From assembly GCA_002688175.1 (NCBI GenBank), contig NZCC01000071.1, positions 1 to 55,658 on the forward strand: a DNA stretch of 55,658 bases, read 5' to 3'. The translations under genes were made by a program, and so were the position numbers. Source of the DNA: Chromatiales bacterium (GTDB lineage Bacteria > Pseudomonadota > Gammaproteobacteria > Steroidobacterales > GCA-2729495). A model generated the notes under the pieces. It had not been told where the DNA came from and did not search any database. It saw only the letters and a list, made by a program, of their open reading frames with translations. Within the stretch, counting starts at the first letter, position 1; the number at the start of each line of letters is the position of its first letter. Shown here in pieces: positions 17,670-30,438 of the stretch.

Positions 17670-19391
17670 ATGGCCGTCAGTGCAACTACTTCACCGTTAG
17701 CCGGGTTATCGCGACGTCTCGTCCAGGACGGGATTATTGACGAGGAAGCCGTGGTTACGGCCGTCAAAGAAGCGCGGAAAAAGAAAATTGGTCTGGTGCC
17801 CTACCTGGTAACCGAGACCAATTCAGACCCGCGCCGCATCGCAATTGCCGCTTCACACGAATTCGGTGTGCCGCTGATGGATATCGATGTCCTGGAACTG
17901 GATCTTGATGCGGTCAAGGCGGTTAGTCAGAAGCTGATCAGCAAGCACCAGACACTGCCACTTATGCTGCGCGGCAAGCGCATGTTCCTCGGCGTATCTG
18001 ATCCGACCAACCTTGCCGCAATCGATGAGATCAAATTCCAGACCGGTTGTCGCATCGACCCGGTCGTCGTCGAACAGGACAAGCTGCAGGCACTCGTCAC
18101 CAAGGCCCTCGAGGCCATTGATACCTCAATGTCGAGCTTTGATGAAGACGACTTCGATCTGGAGAGCCTGGAAATATCAGGTGGCGAAGAAGAACTGGAA
18201 GATGATGCCAACGCGGACGACGTCGAAGATGCGCCGGTCGTGCGCTTCGTCAACAAGATCCTGCTTGATGCCATTAAGCGCGGTGCGTCCGATATTCATT
18301 TCGAGCCGTATGAAAAGATGTTCCGCGTCCGAACGCGTCTTGATGGTGTGCTGACCCAGGTTGCTTCACCACCGACCGCACTGGCCAACAAAGTTTGTGC
18401 GCGTCTGAAAGTCATGTCGCGCATGGATATCGCTGAACGACGGGTACCCCAGGACGGGCGCATCAAGATGAAGCTGTCGAAGAATCGGGCCATTGATTTT
18501 CGGGTCAATACCTGTCCGACACTATTCGGCGAAAAAATTGTGTTGCGTATTCTTGATCCGAGCAGCGCAAAACTCGGCATCGATGCGCTTGGCTATGAAC
18601 CTGAGCAAAAAGAACTGTACATGAATGCACTGGCCAGGCCACACGGCATGATCCTGGTAACCGGCCCGACCGGCAGCGGCAAGACCGTGTCGCTGTACAC
18701 CGGCCTGAATATCCTCAACACAGAGGACCGAAATATATCAACCGCCGAGGACCCGGCAGAAATCAACCTCCCCGGCATCAACCAGGTCAATGTCAATGCA
18801 AAAATCGGTCTGACGTTCGCGTCTTCCCTGCGCGCATTTCTGCGTCAGGATCCGGATGTCATCATGGTCGGCGAAATTCGCGACCTGGAGACCGCCGAAA
18901 TTGGCATTAAGGCAGCGCAGACCGGTCACCTTGTATTGTCGACTCTGCATACCAATGATGCCCCGAGCACCCTGACCAGGCTCGTCGATATGGGCGTTAA
19001 GGGCTACGCTATCGCCAGCACGGTAACGCTGATCATTGCCCAGCGCCTTGCACGTAAACTGTGCGACCACTGCAAGGAAATTCGCGACATCCCGAACGAA
19101 GCGTTGTTACAGGAAGGTTTCACCGAACAGGAAATCGATGCAGGCCTGAAGGTTTTTGGGCCGGTCGGCTGCAAACTATGTAACGAAGGTTACAAGGGTC
19201 GCATCGGTGTATTCCAGGTGATGCCGATCTCAGAAACTACACAACGAATCATCATGGAAGGCGGCAATGCAGTTCAACTTGCTGATCAGGCCCGAGCCGA
19301 GGGTGTACCGGGTTTGCGCGCAACCGGATTAAAGAAAGTCAAGGACGGGCTTACCGGTCTTGAAGAGATCAATCGAGTTACAATTGAATAG
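17670..19391 (+). CDS. pilB: Type IV pilus assembly ATPase PilB
   Basis: Cytoplasmic hexameric ATPase that drives pilus extension. It has an N-terminal GspE/MshEN-type domain (about 1-150) and a catalytic domain with Walker A GPTGSGKT near residue 330, an Asp box, Walker B (DPDVIMVGEIRD) and the His box region. The tetracysteine zinc motif CDHC...CKLC lies near 465-510. A TTG six codons upstream is open, but the ATG at 17670 has AGGGAG 3 nt before it and is preferred (573 residues). pilC and pilD follow, the usual pilBCD order, which has its own promoter after the pilA terminator. Confidence 0.97.
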   Translation: MAVSATTSPLAGLSRRLVQDGIIDEEAVVTAVKEARKKKIGLVPYLVTETNSDPRRIAIAASHEFGVPLMDIDVLELDLDAVKAVSQKLISKHQTLPLMLRGKRMFLGVSDPTNLAAIDEIKFQTGCRIDPVVVEQDKLQALVTKALEAIDTSMSSFDEDDFDLESLEISGGEEELEDDANADDVEDAPVVRFVNKILLDAIKRGASDIHFEPYEKMFRVRTRLDGVLTQVASPPTALANKVCARLKVMSRMDIAERRVPQDGRIKMKLSKNRAIDFRVNTCPTLFGEKIVLRILDPSSAKLGIDALGYEPEQKELYMNALARPHGMILVTGPTGSGKTVSLYTGLNILNTEDRNISTAEDPAEINLPGINQVNVNAKIGLTFASSLRAFLRQDPDVIMVGEIRDLETAEIGIKAAQTGHLVLSTLHTNDAPSTLTRLVDMGVKGYAIASTVTLIIAQRLARKLCDHCKEIRDIPNEALLQEGFTEQEIDAGLKVFGPVGCKLCNEGYKGRIGVFQVMPISETTQRIIMEGGNAVQLADQARAEGVPGLRATGLKKVKDGLTGLEEINRVTIE

Positions 19392-19430
19392 TTATGTGTG
19401 TTGTTTCATTAATGTTTGGAAGCTAAAGAT

Positions 19431-20648
19431 ATGGCTCAGTCTGTAGCAATCAATCAGGCCCCATTTAACTGGGAAGGCACTGACAGCAACGGTAAACGCG
19501 TTAAGGGAAAAACGGTTGCCGCCAGTGAAGCCGCCGTACGTGCAGAGTTACGCCGCCAGGGCGTCGTCCCGCGTCGGGTACGCAAAGAAACCGCGCTATT
19601 CCAGAAGAAAGGCAAGGTAACAACTGCTGATATCGCCATCTTCAGCCGCCAGCTCGCCACGATGCTGGGTGCCGGCATTCCACTCGTACAGGCCTTCGAA
19701 ATAGTGGGTGCCGGGCACGATAACCCGGCCATGCGAAAACTGATTTATGCCGTTAAACAGGATGTCGAGGGCGGCAGCGCACTGGCCGAATCACTGGCGA
19801 AACACCCACTGCATTTCGACGACCTGTTCGTTAATCTTGTCGAAGCCGGCGAACAGGCCGGTGCACTGGAAACATTGCTCGACAAGATCGCAACCTACAA
19901 AGAAAAAACTGAGGCCATCAAGAAGAAAATCAAGAAGGCACTGACCTACCCGGCGGCTGTTGTCGTAGTCGCGTTGATCGTCACCACGATCCTGTTGATT
20001 TTTGTTATCCCTGAATTTGAGACTCTGTTTCAGGGTTTCGGCGCGGACTTGCCGGCCTTTACCCGCATGATCATTAACCTGTCTGAATTCGTGCGTGACC
20101 GGGGCTGGCTCCTGGTGATCATCGCCTTCGGGGCCGTCAGCGGGTACCTGGCCATGTACAAACGTTCACGGCCATTACGCGAGTCACAAGACCGCATCAT
20201 GCTGAAACTGCCCATCATCGGCAACATCCTCGAAAAGGCCGCGATCGCACGCTTTTCGCGTACACTGTCAACGATGTTCGCCGCCGGTGTACCGCTCGTT
20301 GAAGCACTGGAGTCCGTTGCAGGCGCAACCGGCAATATCGTCTTCGAAAATGCCACCATGGCCATCAAGGATGAAGTATCCACCGGCCAGCGACTGCAGC
20401 GGGCGATGGAAAATACCAAGCTATTCCCGAACATGGTCATCCAGATGATCGCCGTTGGCGAAGAATCAGGCTCGCTTGACGACATGTCGAGCAAGGTCGC
20501 CGATTTCTACGAAGAAGATGTTGATAACGCGGTCGATAATATGAGCAGCCTGCTTGAGCCGATGATCATGTCGATTCTCGGTGTACTGGTCGGCGGACTG
20601 GTTGTTGCGATGTATCTACCCATTTTCAAGATGGGCGCCGTTATCTAG
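19431..20648 (+). CDS. pilC: Type IV pilus inner-membrane platform protein PilC
   Basis: Polytopic platform protein that couples PilB/PilT to pilin assembly. Two GspF domains (about 70-195 and 275-395 of 405 residues) show FSRQLATMLGAGIPLVQA and FSRTLSTMFAAGVPLVEA, the duplicated signature. Transmembrane segments lie near 170-195, 220-240 and 375-400. A TTG five codons upstream is open, but the ATG at 19431 has GGAAG 8 nt before it. It lies 39 bp after pilB and 69 bp before pilD. Confidence 0.97.
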   Translation: MAQSVAINQAPFNWEGTDSNGKRVKGKTVAASEAAVRAELRRQGVVPRRVRKETALFQKKGKVTTADIAIFSRQLATMLGAGIPLVQAFEIVGAGHDNPAMRKLIYAVKQDVEGGSALAESLAKHPLHFDDLFVNLVEAGEQAGALETLLDKIATYKEKTEAIKKKIKKALTYPAAVVVVALIVTTILLIFVIPEFETLFQGFGADLPAFTRMIINLSEFVRDRGWLLVIIAFGAVSGYLAMYKRSRPLRESQDRIMLKLPIIGNILEKAAIARFSRTLSTMFAAGVPLVEALESVAGATGNIVFENATMAIKDEVSTGQRLQRAMENTKLFPNMVIQMIAVGEESGSLDDMSSKVADFYEEDVDNAVDNMSSLLEPMIMSILGVLVGGLVVAMYLPIFKMGAVI

Positions 20649-20717
20649 TTGCACACATAAATCGATTGTCTCACCGAGACTGAACCCATTTTCACGGAAA
20701 TCTTCAACTCGAACCCG

Positions 20718-21596
20718 ATGGTGTTCGACATCGTTGCAGGGCTGTTTGGCCTGCTGGTCGGCAGTTTTCTGAACGTCGTGATCTATCGCGTACCGGCCAT
20801 GATGGATCGTGAGGAACGGGACTGGCACAAGGCCTATAACGCACCAAATGAGCAGCCGGAACCAGCCACAGAAAAGCCTTTCAACCTGATTCAACCGGGC
20901 TCATCCTGCCCAAAATGTGGTGCGGCGGTCAAAGCACATCAAAATATTCCGATCCTGAGCTATTTGTTCCTGCGCGGACGCTGCGCAAGCTGTGGGGTTA
21001 AAATTGCGCTCCGTTACCCGGTCATCGAAGGGTTAACCGCGTGTGTATCCATGCTTGTTGCCTGGCGCTTCGGCTTCTCGGTAGCCTGCGGTGGCGCACT
21101 GATTCTGTCCTGGACGCTGATCGCGCTGACCGTCATTGATCTCGACCGTCTATGGTTACCCGACAGGATTACGCTGCCTTTGCTGTGGTTCGGGCTCGGT
21201 TTCAGCCTGATCACCGGAGCAGACGGCAACCTCGTATTCGCGGATCCACGTTCGTCAATCATCGGCGCCATGGCAGGATATTTGTCCCTCTGGAGCCTTT
21301 ATCATGCCTTCAGGCTCGCCACCGGCAAGGAAGGCATGGGCTACGGTGACTTCAAACTACTGGCCGCACTCGGCGCCTGGCTTGGCTGGCAGATGCTACT
21401 GATCATCATCCTGTTGTCGGCGGTTGTCGGACTGGTAGCTGCGCTGAGCATGATCCTGTTTCGCGGCCATGACCGACAGGTACCTATCCCGTTCGGCCCC
21501 TATCTCGCTATAGCCGGGTTTATTGCCCTGCTGTGGGGACCGGAACTTCTGACCGCGTGGCTCGGTAGCGGTATTCAGGCCAGTCCACTACAGTAG
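20718..21596 (+). CDS. pilD: Type IV prepilin peptidase / N-methyltransferase PilD
   Basis: Inner-membrane aspartic protease that cleaves the leaders of PilA and pseudopilins and methylates the new N terminus. The cytoplasmic loop has the zinc tetracysteine set C64, C67, C89, C92. Catalytic aspartates sit in VIDLDRLWLPD (D141-D149) and GMGYGDF (D211). Eight hydrophobic segments are predicted, as in the A24 family. At 292 residues it is of normal length. It is followed after 7 bp by coaE, the common pilD-coaE arrangement. Confidence 0.96.
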   Translation: MVFDIVAGLFGLLVGSFLNVVIYRVPAMMDREERDWHKAYNAPNEQPEPATEKPFNLIQPGSSCPKCGAAVKAHQNIPILSYLFLRGRCASCGVKIALRYPVIEGLTACVSMLVAWRFGFSVACGGALILSWTLIALTVIDLDRLWLPDRITLPLLWFGLGFSLITGADGNLVFADPRSSIIGAMAGYLSLWSLYHAFRLATGKEGMGYGDFKLLAALGAWLGWQMLLIIILLSAVVGLVAALSMILFRGHDRQVPIPFGPYLAIAGFIALLWGPELLTAWLGSGIQASPLQ

Positions 21597-21603
21597 GCCG
21601 GCA

Positions 21604-22227
21604 ATGGAACCGGCTAACGACAAGCCCCGCAGCAATGAGTTGCGTATCGGGCTGACAGGCGGCATCGCAAGCGGTAAGAGCACTGTCGCTGCGATGTTTG
21701 CCGAGTACGGCGTACCCATAATCGACACCGACGTCATCGCCCGGCAGGTCGTTGAACCGGGTCAACCGGGACTCGCTGCCGTGACTGACAGGTTCGGCAC
21801 GGATCTGCTGACCCGGGACGGATATCTGGACCGACACCGGCTGCGCAACCTTGTTTTCACTGATGAGGATCAGCGCCATGCCCTCGAAGCCATCCTGCAT
21901 CCGCTGATACGAACCCGGACCCTTGAATTGGCCAATCAGGCCGGGGGCCCCTACCAGGTACTGGTTGTACCTTTGCTGGTCGAAACCAACTTTGACGCCC
22001 TCGTCGACCGGGTGCTGGTCACAGACTGCCCTGAGAGCCTGCAACGCACCCGCCTGCTCGCACGTGATGACGAAACACCGGAACGCATCGAGCAAATTCT
22101 CGCGGCACAAGTCGACCGGCGCGAACGCCTTGCAGCCGCCGATGATGTCATCGATAACGCCGGAACACCCGCGCAAACCCGGGCACAGGTCGCCGCATTG
22201 CATGCGCTGTACCTGCAATTAGCCTGA
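21604..22227 (+). CDS. coaE: Dephospho-CoA kinase
   Basis: Final step of coenzyme A synthesis: phosphorylates the 3'-hydroxyl of dephospho-CoA. The P-loop GGIASGKST is near 18-26, followed by DTDVIARQVVEPG and the lid region RLLARDDETPERIEQIL. At 207 residues it is typical. It starts 7 bp after pilD and is followed by zapD after 126 bp; the order pilD-coaE-zapD is characteristic of gammaproteobacteria. Confidence 0.96.
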   Translation: MEPANDKPRSNELRIGLTGGIASGKSTVAAMFAEYGVPIIDTDVIARQVVEPGQPGLAAVTDRFGTDLLTRDGYLDRHRLRNLVFTDEDQRHALEAILHPLIRTRTLELANQAGGPYQVLVVPLLVETNFDALVDRVLVTDCPESLQRTRLLARDDETPERIEQILAAQVDRRERLAAADDVIDNAGTPAQTRAQVAALHALYLQLA

Positions 22228-22353
22228 ACGGGATAACCCTCACTCACCCAGTGCAGCTCTCACCAGTTTATTTGCGGCAACGCTCACAGTAGCGCAAAAT
22301 AACCCCCAGAATTATGTCCTGAATCAACATCTGACCCAAGGCTCAGAGACCTG

Positions 22354-23157
22354 ATGGCCCAACCTGCTGAACGCCTGCCTGAATCGATGTCGGCTGCCTC
22401 AATGGTGTGCTACGAGCACCCGTTGAGCGAACGAATGCGAACCTACCTGCGTGTCGAGGTGCTCTATAAGGAGCTGAGATTTAACCTTGAGCGTGAATCA
22501 CAATGGGCCAGCCGCCGCGCCGTAACTAACCTGCTCGACATCGCTGCGATCATGGGTCGCGGTGACATGCGTAGCGATATGCTCAAGGAGGTCGAACGGC
22601 AAAGCAATGTTTTCATCCAATATCAGGATACACCGGGCGTCGACGAACAGCGCATCAGTAGAATCCTGAACAACCTGCGCAACCTGCGTAAGGGCCTGGT
22701 CGGGATGGGGCCTCAGTATCTGAATGCGTTGCGGGAAAGTGAATTTTTAAATGCCATCAAACATCGCAGCACGATTCCCGGTGGCACATGCGAATTTGAT
22801 TTACCGGCGTTTAGTCACTGGCTCAGGCAACCGTACCAGAGACGTCGAGCGGACCTCTGTAACTGGATCAAAAACCTGTTACCGCTGTGCGACAGCGTTG
22901 CAGAGTTGTTGTGGCTGTTCAGGAACAGTGGTGAAGCCCAACAGCAGGTTGCCGTTAACGGCGTGTTTCACCATGCACTCGAGCGTAGCGCAATGTCCGG
23001 TCTCGTACGGATCACCCTACCGGCGGGTACCGATTGTTTCCCTGAAATCAGCGGCGGTCGCCATCGATTCAGTATTCGCTTCAAGAACTGGCCGGATTCC
23101 GCGACGCAATCCAGGCAAATGATCTCGGATGTCACTTTCAACCTGATGATCTGTTAA
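22354..23157 (+). CDS. zapD: Cell division protein ZapD (YacF)
   Basis: Cytoplasmic factor that cross-links FtsZ protofilaments at the division ring. It carries the family signature HPLSERMRTYLRVEVLY near 27-43, with alpha-helical and beta-strand domains filling 267 residues. No transmembrane segment is seen. The gyrase-inhibitor gene yacG, often next in other gammaproteobacteria, is not found in the 88 bp before mutT. A GC stem (23180-23202) follows but has no T-run. Confidence 0.93.
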   Translation: MAQPAERLPESMSAASMVCYEHPLSERMRTYLRVEVLYKELRFNLERESQWASRRAVTNLLDIAAIMGRGDMRSDMLKEVERQSNVFIQYQDTPGVDEQRISRILNNLRNLRKGLVGMGPQYLNALRESEFLNAIKHRSTIPGGTCEFDLPAFSHWLRQPYQRRRADLCNWIKNLLPLCDSVAELLWLFRNSGEAQQQVAVNGVFHHALERSAMSGLVRITLPAGTDCFPEISGGRHRFSIRFKNWPDSATQSRQMISDVTFNLMIC

Positions 23158-23245
23158 ACGAGCCGACCTGAAGCTTTAGGGGCTGCCTGGATGGCGCAGC
23201 CCGGAAACACAACTGAATCTGCTCACACTGGCAGGTTGTCGATAA

Positions 23246-23665
23246 CTATCTGATACCAGCGATATCCGGCCTTAATTTATACAGCGCATCGACAATCGGC
23301 AGGTCAGCCGGCAACAACCCGACTTCCATCAGGGCCGCAACCGGTTCCCACCGCAACGCCTGACCCTCAACACCTGTCGGCTGTCCGGAATAGTTTTCGA
23401 CGACGAACACGTACAACTTAACCAGGCGTTCAGGGTATTCGTAGCTATAGGTCAACAGTTCACTGGCGGTATAGACCGTAATCCCGAGCTCTTCGGCCAG
23501 TTCCCGCACCAGCCCCTCGTACGATGACTCCACCGCATTGATCTTACCGCCGGGAAACTCCCACCAACCGGCCTGATGCCCACCGGCCAGCCGCTCCGCG
23601 ATCAGAACCCGGTTAAAGTCATCGATCAGAATACCTGCGGCAACATTGATTGATGGCTTGTTCAA
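23246..23665 (-). CDS. mutT: Nudix hydrolase, 8-oxo-dGTP diphosphatase (MutT)
   Basis: Removes oxidised GTP/dGTP from the nucleotide pool. The complete Nudix box is present: G-x5-E-x7-REL-x-EEL-G-I, beginning at GKINAVE near residue 40. At 139 residues it is close to E. coli MutT. The first codon is TTG at 23665, with a weak ribosome site; no ATG fits better. It follows secA by 26 bp on the same strand, the classical secA-mutT order, so it probably depends on the secA transcript. Confidence 0.93.
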   Translation of the reverse strand: MNKPSINVAAGILIDDFNRVLIAERLAGGHQAGWWEFPGGKINAVESSYEGLVRELAEELGITVYTASELLTYSYEYPERLVKLYVFVVENYSGQPTGVEGQALRWEPVAALMEVGLLPADLPIVDALYKLRPDIAGIR

Positions 23666-23691
23666 TGTAGATTAAGAATTATCTTTCACTC

Positions 23692-26418
23692 TCAACTCAG
23701 CTTGCCGTGACAACGCTTGTATTTTTTTCCTGACCCACAAGGACATGCCTCATTACGGCCAATCTTGCGTCCCTCGCGGACAACCTGTTGCACCTGAGCC
23801 GGCCCTGAACCCGACGGAGCCGCTCCGCCACCCGGCCCCGCCATTGCGGAGGGTGCTTCGGCGTGCTGGAACTCCATATTCCTGCTTTGTTCCTCTGCGC
23901 GCCGTCCTTCCATGACCTCGACATCCTCCTCGTTGCGCAATTGCGCCCGCGCCAGGATACTCGTGACATCTTTCTTAACATGATCAAGCGTTTCGCCAAA
24001 CATCTCGAAGGCCTCACGCTTGTATTCTTTCTTCGGATCTTTCTGTGCATAACCACGCAGATGAATGCCCTGACGCAGATAGTCGAGCGAAGCCAGGTGC
24101 TGTTTCCATTGCGCATCAAGCCGGCCCAGCATTACAATCTTTTCGAAATTCCGCATATCTTCCGGCCCGACTTCGGCTACCTTGAGCTTATAATCAGCGT
24201 CGATCTTTTCAATAATCAACGCCCCTAGCTTGTCCTCATCAATACCCTCATTCTGTTCGACCATGGTCGCAAGATCGAAGATTGCACCGAAGTCATTTTT
24301 CAACGCCTGCTCAAGTCCGCTGAGATCCCAGTCATCAACTGCTGAACCTGTCGGTATATACTCGGCTATCACATCACCCACGACTTCTTCGCGAATCCCT
24401 GCAATTGCATCGCCGAGATCCTCATCCTCCATCAACTCATTTCGCTGCTGATAAATGACGGATCTCTGATCGTTGGCAACATCATCATATTCGAGCAGGG
24501 ACTTGCGGGAATCAAAGTTTTGTGCCTCGACCTTCCGCTGAGCCCGCTCTATCTGCCGGGTCAGCAATTTACTTTCGATCGCCTCCCCATCCTTCATACC
24601 GACACGAGTCAGCATATTCTTCGTGCGATCCGGGTCACCGAAGATTCGCATCAGATTGTCTTCCATGGACAAATAGAAACGACTCGACCCTGCATCGCCC
24701 TGACGACCCGAGCGGCCCCGTAACTGGTTATCGATACGACGTGACTCGTGCCGTTCCGTGCCAACAATATGCAACCCACCGGCATCGAGCACGACCTGGT
24801 GTCGTTTTTTCCAGGCAGCCTCAGCTCTGGTAACGATATCCTTATCAGGATCATCACCAAGCGCCTTGATCTCGGCTTCAAGGTTGCCGCCCAGGACGAT
24901 ATCGGTGCCACGACCCGCCATGTTCGTTGCGATCGTAACGGCCTTAGGCAGTCCGGCGTTTTCGACAATAAGCGCCTCACGTTCATGCTGCTTGGCGTTC
25001 AGAACCTCATGTTTGATGCCATCTTTCTTCAACAGGCCGGACAGGTATTCTGATGTTTCGATTGATGTCGTGCCGACCAGCACCGGCTGGCCCTTCTTCT
25101 GGCAATCCTCGATATCCTCGATGATTGCTTTGAACTTGTCTTGCTGCGCCAGGAACACGAGATCGGGCTGATCATCACGAACCATCTCCCGATGGGTAGG
25201 AATAACCACAACCTCAAGACCATAAATCTGCTGAAACTCGAAGGCCTCTGTGTCTGCTGTCCCGGTCATACCCGACAGCGACTGATACATCCGAAAATAA
25301 TTCTGGAAGGTTATCGATGCAACAGTTTGATTCTCTTCATTGACGACGACACCTTCTTTCGCCTCGACAGCCTGGTGCAGCCCGTCGCTCCAGCGCCTGC
25401 CCGGCATTGTTCGCCCGGTAAATTCATCAACGATAACAATCTCACCATCCTGGACGACATACTCGACATCAACCTTATACAGGGCATGGGCGCGCAAACT
25501 GCCCGTGATGTGATGTATCAGTCGAATATTAGCCGCATCGTACAAGCTCTCTTCTCTGCCGATCAGACCCGCCTTGGCCAACAGTTTCTCAACTGTTTCG
25601 TGTCCCTGTTCAGTAAGAAATGCCTGCTTGGTTTTCTCTTCGACGGTGTAATCACCCGGATGTTCTTCATCCTTCTCTAATACGAGCTTGGGGATCAGAT
25701 TATTTATCTTGATATACAGATCGGAACTTTCATCGGATGCACCAGAGATAATCAGGGGTGTCCTGGCCTCATCGATCAGGATTGAGTCAACCTCATCTAC
25801 AATGGCAAACCCGAGTCCGCGTTGCATTTGGTCTTGTTTTTGTTGCGCCAGGTTGTCACGCAGATAATCAAAACCGAACTCGTTATTCGTACCGTATGTG
25901 ATATCAGCTTGATAAGCGTCGTGTTTGTCATTTCTGGTCTGGCCAGTATGAATGATGCCAACCGACAAACCGAGAAATTCGTAGATGGGCCGCATCCAGT
26001 TTGCATCTCGCCGGGCGAGGTAATCATTGACGGTAACAATATGTACCGGAATACCAGCGAGGGCGTTAACGTAGGCTGGCAATGTCGCAACCAGCGTCTT
26101 GCCCTCACCGGTTCGCATTTCGGCGATGTTGCCTTCGTACAGCACCATGCCGCCTATCAATTGCACATCGAAGTGACGTAACCCGAGCGTACGCTTGGAC
26201 GCTTCACGCACGACGGAAAATGCTTCGGGTAGCAGGCTTTCCAGCTCGGTACCATCGGCCAGCCGTTGCTTAAATTCCTGAGACTTGGAACGCAACTCAT
26301 CGTCGGACAGCGATTCCAGATCTGCCTCCATGGCAGAAATTTGCTTGATGAGCTTGTCATACTGCCGCAGTAATCGTTGATTACGACTACCGAACATTTT
26401 CATTAAAAAATTAGCCAA
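23692..26418 (-). CDS. secA: Preprotein translocase ATPase SecA
   Basis: Motor that pushes unfolded preproteins through SecYEG. The 908 residues contain DEAD-like NBD1 with Walker A MRTGEGKT near 102-110, the preprotein cross-linking domain, NBD2, the helical scaffold, and the C-terminal SEC-C zinc motif [14 protein letters not shown]. The start is a TTG at 26418, well placed behind AAGGA, giving [14 protein letters not shown]; the next in-frame ATG would remove conserved residues. It is preceded by the M23 gene (158-bp gap) and followed by mutT. Confidence 0.97.
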   Translation of the reverse strand: MANFLMKMFGSRNQRLLRQYDKLIKQISAMEADLESLSDDELRSKSQEFKQRLADGTELESLLPEAFSVVREASKRTLGLRHFDVQLIGGMVLYEGNIAEMRTGEGKTLVATLPAYVNALAGIPVHIVTVNDYLARRDANWMRPIYEFLGLSVGIIHTGQTRNDKHDAYQADITYGTNNEFGFDYLRDNLAQQKQDQMQRGLGFAIVDEVDSILIDEARTPLIISGASDESSDLYIKINNLIPKLVLEKDEEHPGDYTVEEKTKQAFLTEQGHETVEKLLAKAGLIGREESLYDAANIRLIHHITGSLRAHALYKVDVEYVVQDGEIVIVDEFTGRTMPGRRWSDGLHQAVEAKEGVVVNEENQTVASITFQNYFRMYQSLSGMTGTADTEAFEFQQIYGLEVVVIPTHREMVRDDQPDLVFLAQQDKFKAIIEDIEDCQKKGQPVLVGTTSIETSEYLSGLLKKDGIKHEVLNAKQHEREALIVENAGLPKAVTIATNMAGRGTDIVLGGNLEAEIKALGDDPDKDIVTRAEAAWKKRHQVVLDAGGLHIVGTERHESRRIDNQLRGRSGRQGDAGSSRFYLSMEDNLMRIFGDPDRTKNMLTRVGMKDGEAIESKLLTRQIERAQRKVEAQNFDSRKSLLEYDDVANDQRSVIYQQRNELMEDEDLGDAIAGIREEVVGDVIAEYIPTGSAVDDWDLSGLEQALKNDFGAIFDLATMVEQNEGIDEDKLGALIIEKIDADYKLKVAEVGPEDMRNFEKIVMLGRLDAQWKQHLASLDYLRQGIHLRGYAQKDPKKEYKREAFEMFGETLDHVKKDVTSILARAQLRNEEDVEVMEGRRAEEQSRNMEFQHAEAPSAMAGPGGGAAPSGSGPAQVQQVVREGRKIGRNEACPCGSGKKYKRCHGKLS

Positions 26419-26576
26419 ACCAGTTCCTTCAATTCCTACGAGCGGTTGCGGCTCAGCCGCTTACCGATTTAAATATATTTGATTATGCGCCATACCTGCT
26501 GAGAGGCAGCTATTGTAAAGGGTTCGGCGGGGGTGGGAAATGCCGGAGGAGCGGGAAACACCCGTGACGGACGCTG

Positions 26577-27497
26577 TCAGGTTGTCTGACGAATATATTT
26601 AACGGGATTGACCGGTCGTCCGCGATGCCAAACCTCAAAATGCAGATTTGGACCCGTCGCCCGACCCGTCGAGCCCATCAAGGCAATCTTCTGGCCCGGT
26701 TGGATTTGATCCCCCGGTGCTACGAGGTTCTGCTCATTGTGGGCGTAGCGCGTGACATAACCGTTGCCATGGTTGATTTCTACCATATTGCCGTAACCTG
26801 AACGTGGCCCGGAATAGGTCACTACACCGCCCGCAACCGCTACAACGTCGCTGCCGCTCTTACCCGCAAAATCGATACCACGATGATTGGCCGTCTTGCC
26901 GTTGAATGGATCGGTACGCTTGCCAAAGTAGCTCGAGATATAACCCGATTTAACCGGTCGTCCTTGCGGATAAACGCGTTCATGGAGTTTACGATTCAGC
27001 ATCAGCCGTTCGAGTACCAGTAACTGCTGTTCCTGGTCATACAGCGAACGATCCATCGAGTCGATCGCCACAAAAAAGTCACTGACCTGCCCCGTCTCTG
27101 GCCCGGCAGCAGGTTCTAACGGCCCACCGAGAGCCGGTTCACTGACGAAATCAAATTCACCATCATCAAGATTAGCCATATCGGTCAACCGATGGCCAAG
27201 CGCATCGAGACGTATCGCACTCGCATTCAATGAACCCATCCGCACTGCCAGTGCATCCAGTTGTTCCTGGGCACGATGCCTCAGTTCAGTGAGCTCAGTT
27301 TTCTGTGCAGTAAGGCCTGCACGTAATTCATCGAGATCGGCGACCGACTGTGCAGACGCCATTGAGCGGGCAAACAGGACCCCGCCGCTACCGATCAGGA
27401 TAGTTAATAGAAATGTGACGCAGCCCACAAGAACGGGCATGGAAATGTGAATATGGCGAGCAGCGGCCCTGCTCTCTGTCAGCAGAATCAGTTTCAT
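26577..27497 (-). CDS. M23 (LytM-type) family protein, probably envelope-anchored
   Basis: A 306-residue protein with one N-terminal transmembrane segment (about 20-43), a coiled coil (about 52-110), a linker, and a C-terminal LytM domain. Zinc ligands H205 and D209 (HRGIDF) and H286 (NLHFEVW) are present, as is H253 (RYAHNE). The first His of the usual HxH motif is N284, so hydrolytic activity is uncertain. It may act as a murein hydrolase or as an amidase activator like EnvC/NlpD. The position beside secA and divergent from dciA is conserved in gammaproteobacteria. Confidence 0.9.
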   Translation of the reverse strand: MKLILLTESRAAARHIHISMPVLVGCVTFLLTILIGSGGVLFARSMASAQSVADLDELRAGLTAQKTELTELRHRAQEQLDALAVRMGSLNASAIRLDALGHRLTDMANLDDGEFDFVSEPALGGPLEPAAGPETGQVSDFFVAIDSMDRSLYDQEQQLLVLERLMLNRKLHERVYPQGRPVKSGYISSYFGKRTDPFNGKTANHRGIDFAGKSGSDVVAVAGGVVTYSGPRSGYGNMVEINHGNGYVTRYAHNEQNLVAPGDQIQPGQKIALMGSTGRATGPNLHFEVWHRGRPVNPVKYIRQTT

Positions 27498-27777
27498 CAG
27501 ACCCGTCTCATCCCCTGTACCATCCGTGAATGGGCCAAACTCCGTTTAAATGGCCTTCTGACGGTTGATTTAATTCGCTTATTCAGGTCCGATGACCTAA
27601 AAGAAGCTTGTCTTAAGTACTCCATGTGCAACCCCGCTATCATAGGAAAAACCGTTAGACCGGTAGTTTTGCGTCCCCGTCTTTCGACGAGTATACCTTT
27701 GCACGCTAGACTATGCCGAATGCGACAAGTCAAGACAAGGAACGAGTTCCACATCCTGCCATTTAACTTAATGTAAT

Positions 27778-28089
27778 ATGTCAAGTAATAAGCCCAAGTC
27801 ATTGTCTGAATTACTCAGCTCTCCAAAATCCCAACTGGGGCAACTGGCGGCCCGGGCGCGCGCAAAAGTTGGCTTAACCGACCATATCCGCAAAGGGCTG
27901 GCGCCTGATCTCGGCGCCGAGCTGGTCAATTGCACGCTGGAAGACGACGGTACGCTCGTCATCCGGGCCTCGAGCCCGGAATGGGCGACCCGACTCAGAT
28001 TTGAGAGCGAGCGGTTACTGGAACTCGGACGCCAGCAACACCCGGAAGCAACCCAGGTCAAAGTACGGGTGGCACACCCGGGATACTAG
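27778..28089 (+). CDS. dciA: DciA family protein (DUF721), replicative helicase loader
   Basis: A 103-residue DUF721/DciA protein. The family loads or recruits the DnaB helicase in bacteria that lack phage-derived DnaC/DnaI. A KH-like core is recognisable in TLVIRASSPEWATRLRFE (about 58-75), preceded by a basic helix. Its place between lpxC and the M23-secA genes is the usual one, although here a 5.4-kb block separates it from lpxC. The 280-bp gap to the divergent M23 gene should contain both promoters; none is clear. Function is inferred from the family. Confidence 0.85.
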   Translation: MSSNKPKSLSELLSSPKSQLGQLAARARAKVGLTDHIRKGLAPDLGAELVNCTLEDDGTLVIRASSPEWATRLRFESERLLELGRQQHPEATQVKVRVAHPGY

Positions 28090-28218
28090 TCTGATCCATC
28101 GTCTCATGCGGCAGCGGGCCACCGATGGATCGCGCCCGGTTTTGCGCCAACCCGGCTCACCCGCCGGGTCAGCATCCCCTATCCTTTAAGGATACCTTCC
28201 TTCAAGCACGCACCTTAT

Positions 28219-30438
<2,220 letters not shown>

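Noticed and set aside
23180-23202. GGGCTGC/GCAGCCC stem after zapD as a terminator
   Set aside because: No T-run follows on either strand.
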